Assembly: GCA_017616925.1 (NCBI GenBank)
Contig: JAFZXG010000126.1
Location: 1-5,291 of the forward strand
Direction of reading: 5' to 3'
Length of the DNA: 5,291 nt
Source of the DNA: Clostridia bacterium
Lineage (GTDB): Bacteria; Bacillota; Clostridia; Christensenellales; Borkfalkiaceae
Below are positions 1-5,291 of the stretch, one piece after another (within the stretch, counting starts at the first letter, position 1; each line of letters starts with the position of its first letter). A program made the translations under genes and the position numbers. The notes beneath the pieces were generated by a model. It was not told the DNA's origin and made no database searches. It worked only from the letters and a program-made list of their open reading frames with translations.

Positions 1-676
1 CGCAAAGCGTGCTTGCAAACACGTCGCCCGTGCCGTGAAAACTGACGGGCAGATGTTCTCTGTAATAAGAAAAGTATTCGTTGTTAACGGAATCGAAAGC
101 ATAAACGCCGAGCTTTCCTTTCTCTAACGATACGCCCGTCAATACCGAAACTTTCGCACCTAAACCGCAGAGTTTATTGAGCAGATCTTTTACATAGCCT
201 TCGTCGTAACCGCTTTCAACGTAGGGAATACCGAGCATAAAGGAAGCTTCTGTAAGATTCGGTACGATAACGTCCGCACTACTGCAGAGTTTTGCCATCG
301 CAAAGGCGAATTTTTGGTCGAATCCTTTATAAAGTTTACCATTGTCCGCCATTACGGGATCGACGAGAATAAAATTATCTTTGGTCTTAAAATCGTCGAA
401 AATCTTGCCAACTAATTCTAACTGTAAAAAAGAACCCAGATATCCCGTATAGATACCGTCGAATCCGATTGAAAGCTCCTTCCATTTATCCGAGATGACC
501 TGTATTTCGTCCGTTAAGTCCTTAAAGGTCCACGACGGGAAAGCGGTATGCGTCGCAAGTACGGCGGTGGGAAGAACAGCCGCTTCGACGCCGCAAGCGG
601 AAATAACGGGAAGTGCGACGGTTAAAGAACATTTACCGACGCACGAAATATCCTGAATAGTCAAAATCCTTTTCAT
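1..676 (-). CDS. Pyridoxal/pyridoxamine kinase, PdxK/PdxY-type, partial (C-terminus beyond left edge)
   Basis: This gene encodes a ribokinase-superfamily kinase that phosphorylates vitamin B6 vitamers (pyridoxal, pyridoxamine, pyridoxine) with ATP in the cytoplasm, feeding PLP salvage. 225 codons are visible. The N-terminus MKRILTIQDISCVGKCS and the region around THTAFPSWTF (residues 42-51) match the substrate-binding half of clostridial pyridoxamine kinases. DPVMADNGKLY (106-116) is the metal/phosphate-binding DPVM segment, and PNLTEA (139-144) is the conserved PNxxEA motif. GTGD (215-218) is the anion-hole motif, with D218 the expected catalytic base. Family members are about 280-290 residues, so roughly 60 C-terminal residues (part of the nucleotide site) lie outside. 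The start is supported by AGGTGG at 681-686, 4 bases upstream. It lies 10 bases after the upstream reductase gene, probably in one transcript. The related HMP-phosphate kinase ThiD is less likely because the N-terminal region is of PdxK type. The choice between pdxK and pdxY as a name is not resolved. Confidence 0.93.
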   Translation of the reverse strand, partial: MKRILTIQDISCVGKCSLTVALPVISACGVEAAVLPTAVLATHTAFPSWTFKDLTDEIQVISDKWKELSIGFDGIYTGYLGSFLQLELVGKIFDDFKTKDNFILVDPVMADNGKLYKGFDQKFAFAMAKLCSSADVIVPNLTEASFMLGIPYVESGYDEGYVKDLLNKLCGLGAKVSVLTGVSLEKGKLGVYAFDSVNNEYFSYYREHLPVSFHGTGDVFASTLC

Positions 677-680
677 ATTA

Positions 681-686
681 CCACCT
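681..686 (-). promoter_or_regulatory. Ribosome binding site of the pyridoxamine kinase gene
   Basis: Read on the minus strand, AGGTGG comes directly after the TAA stop codon of the reductase gene and 4 bases before the kinase ATG. Ribosomes ending on the reductase could re-initiate here, so translational coupling is plausible. It also fixes the kinase start codon. Confidence 0.75.
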
Positions 687-1511
687 TTATTTTATATCTT
701 CGAAAAGTTCCATTTCGCTTGATTTTAACACTTTAGCGATCAGAAGCGGCGTTATTTTGGGAAAAATTTTAGCAAAGAACGCCATCGTCTTACCGTCTTT
801 TCCGAGTCCTATATGATATTTCTTTTTCGCTATACCGCGAACTATTTTTTTGGTCGCTTTCGGGAGCGGCATCATCATTTTTTCGACCGTACTTTTATCT
901 TTTTTGTTAAGGTTCATCCTGCTCGTTATATCGGTGGCGATAAAACCGGGGTAAACGCCCGCGACGTATATTTGCTTATTGTATTCGACGCGCAGAGTTT
1001 CGGTAAATCCGCGCACCGCGAACTTCGTCGCGCAATACATACTTTCGCCGACTACCGCGCACAGCCCCGCCGCGCTCGACACGTTGATTACAGCGGGCGA
1101 GTCGGATTTTTTAAGGTATGGCAGAAGCCGTTTTACCGCGTAGAGATCGGATTTAAAGTTGGTTTCGACGATTTCTTCGATCTCTTCGTCGGTTATTTTC
1201 TCGAAAGTCTTGAAAGGAAGCATAAATCCGGCGTTGTTTATAAGAATATCGGGTTTTATACCGTTTTCGTCGAGATAATCGGTAAGGATGATCCAGTTTT
1301 CTTTTTTAGAAACGTCGAAAAGAAGATAGGAAAAGTCAGCGGATTTTTTGCCCAGTGTTGAAATTGCCTTTATTATCTTTTCTTCGTTTCTCGCTATACC
1401 GATTATTTTACAGTCGTATTTTTCAATGAGCGTTTTTGCGACGGAAAAACCTATGCCGCCGCTTGCGCCCGTAATAATTACGGTACGCCCTTTCAGCCAG
1501 TTCTTACTCAT
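687..1511 (-). CDS. Classical short-chain dehydrogenase/reductase (SDR), NAD(P)-dependent
   Basis: This is a complete 274-residue, single-domain Rossmann-fold oxidoreductase that should reduce a carbonyl or oxidise an alcohol using NAD(P)(H) in the cytosol. Its substrate cannot be told from sequence. Visible landmarks are the dinucleotide motif TGASGGIG (14-21), D66 in the FDVS segment (adenine contact), NNAG (92-95), N118, catalytic S146 in NVSSAAG, the YCATK motif with Y159 and K163, and the PG at 188-189. The full N-S-Y-K tetrad is present, so it should be active. R41 at the end of the second beta strand suggests a preference for NADP(H). The C-terminal part (about 212-264), with IVRGIAKKK followed by GKDGKTMAFFAKIFP, resembles the tail of many broad 'SDR family oxidoreductases' (DltE/YqjQ-like), but I do not recognise a specific gene. 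The tail has hydrophobic stretches but no clear membrane segment. The ATG is preceded by CAAGG about 6 bases away. The gene leads a probable two-gene unit with the downstream kinase. Confidence 0.93.
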   Translation of the reverse strand: MSKNWLKGRTVIITGASGGIGFSVAKTLIEKYDCKIIGIARNEEKIIKAISTLGKKSADFSYLLFDVSKKENWIILTDYLDENGIKPDILINNAGFMLPFKTFEKITDEEIEEIVETNFKSDLYAVKRLLPYLKKSDSPAVINVSSAAGLCAVVGESMYCATKFAVRGFTETLRVEYNKQIYVAGVYPGFIATDITSRMNLNKKDKSTVEKMMMPLPKATKKIVRGIAKKKYHIGLGKDGKTMAFFAKIFPKITPLLIAKVLKSSEMELFEDIK

Positions 1512-1517
1512 TTTTTA

Positions 1518-1522
1518 CCTTG
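1518..1522 (-). promoter_or_regulatory. Ribosome binding site of the SDR gene
   Basis: CAAGG (minus strand) lies 6 bases upstream of the ATG at 1511. It is a modest Shine-Dalgarno match. It would fall at the very 5' end of the transcript if the nearby promoter candidate is real. Confidence 0.5.
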
Positions 1523-1527
1523 GTGTT

Positions 1528-1557
1528 ATTCTATCACACGTTAAGCGGAACTTGCAA
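1528..1557 (-). promoter_or_regulatory. Candidate sigma-A-type promoter for the SDR-kinase pair
   Basis: On the minus strand, a -35-like TTGCAA (1552-1557) is followed after 18 bases by TAGAAT (1528-1533). A TG one base before the hexamer (1535-1536) makes it an extended -10. The predicted transcription start near 1521 would leave a leader of only about 10 bases, so the leader would barely include the ribosome binding site. That makes this call less certain than the pcrA promoter. It was recognised by eye only. Confidence 0.45.
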
Positions 1558-1609
1558 GCGTTTAGCAGTAAATAGCCGTGTTTTTTGCCCGTTTTTTTAC
1601 TTTTCTTAC

Positions 1610-1638
1610 TTGAAAAAATACGCCGCTTGTGGTACAAT
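1610..1638 (+). promoter_or_regulatory. Sigma-A-type promoter of the pcrA-ligA operon
   Basis: TTGAAA (1610-1615), a 17-base spacer and TACAAT (1633-1638) give a near-consensus housekeeping promoter. TG at 1630-1631, one base before the hexamer, adds an extended -10. The expected transcription start is near 1645, giving a leader of about 20 bases to the ATG at 1665. The T-rich tracts at 1581-1607 just upstream could act as an UP element; that part is inference. No operator site was recognised. Confidence 0.75.
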
Positions 1639-1656
1639 GATTTAGAATATAAATGC

Positions 1657-1661
1657 GGTGG
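1657..1661 (+). promoter_or_regulatory. Ribosome binding site deciding the pcrA start
   Basis: GGTGG ends 3 bases before the ATG at 1665. The spacing is tight, but it is the only Shine-Dalgarno-like sequence near either candidate start. It resembles the AGGTGG used 4 bases before the kinase start in this window. The in-frame ATG at 1653 lies upstream of it and has only an A/T-rich run before it. Confidence 0.5.
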
Positions 1662-1664
1662 CGT

Positions 1665-5291
<3,627 letters not shown>

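Larger units (their letters stand above)
1512..1664. other. Divergent intergenic region with back-to-back promoters
   Basis: This is the only non-coding stretch of note, 153 bases between the reductase and helicase genes, which are transcribed away from each other. It holds one promoter candidate per direction, with the two -35 boxes about 52 bases apart. Between them lie T-rich tracts (T6 at 1581-1586, T7 at 1591-1597) and a perfect 8-base palindrome CTTGCAAG (1551-1558). I see no convincing terminator hairpin, riboswitch or small gene here. Confidence 0.8.

Noticed and set aside
813..1361. A 182-codon open frame on the plus strand, opposite the reductase gene
   Set aside because: It lies wholly antisense to a well-supported SDR with all catalytic motifs. 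Its product is an unstructured mix rich in F, R, H and V with no recognisable motif, as expected from a codon-bias shadow.
1547..1560. GGAAC-TTGC-AAGCG as a possible SOS (LexA) box near the helicase gene
   Set aside because: The Bacillota consensus is CGAAC-N4-GTTCG. The left half is one base off and the right half does not match, so there is no real support for LexA control.
1348..1575. A 75-codon plus-strand frame starting inside the reductase and running into the intergenic region
   Set aside because: Most of it is antisense to the SDR N-terminus. It runs across the leftward promoter candidate, and nothing else supports it as a gene.
1575..1600. T-runs in the intergenic region as an intrinsic terminator
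   Set aside because: No stable GC-rich hairpin precedes either T-run, and neither flanking gene ends here, since both are transcribed away from the region. An UP-element role is more sensible.

Overview
The window looks like ordinary chromosomal DNA from a member of the Bacillota (Firmicutes), most likely an uncultured Clostridia-type gut lineage. This rests on the adjacent pcrA and ligA genes, an arrangement typical of Bacillota, on a clostridial-type pyridoxamine kinase, on purine-rich ribosome binding sites, and on moderate GC content judged by eye. I cannot name a genus.

Four genes fill almost the whole window, as two divergent pairs around a 153-base intergenic region (1512-1664). To the left, on the minus strand, lie a short-chain dehydrogenase/reductase (687-1511) and then a pyridoxal/pyridoxamine kinase (676 down to the left edge, where it is cut before its C-terminus). 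Only 10 bases separate them, and the kinase's ribosome binding site starts directly after the reductase stop codon, so they are probably one transcript.

To the right, on the plus strand, lie the PcrA/UvrD-type DNA helicase (1665-3896) and the NAD+-dependent DNA ligase LigA (3893 to the right edge, truncated). They overlap by 4 bases (ATGA). PcrA unwinds DNA in repair and in clearing replication and transcription conflicts, and LigA seals the nicks left by replication and repair, so this pair is a DNA-maintenance operon. The left pair is metabolic, with no evident functional link to the right pair.

The intergenic region holds a strong-looking promoter for pcrA-ligA (TTGAAA, 17-base spacer, TACAAT with an extended -10) and a weaker candidate facing left for the reductase-kinase pair. 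No RNA gene, mobile element, CRISPR array or sizeable repeat was seen. No stretch over 300 bases lacks a gene. I see no evidence of an undescribed system; the findings are modest observations on gene order, start sites and sequence variants within known families.
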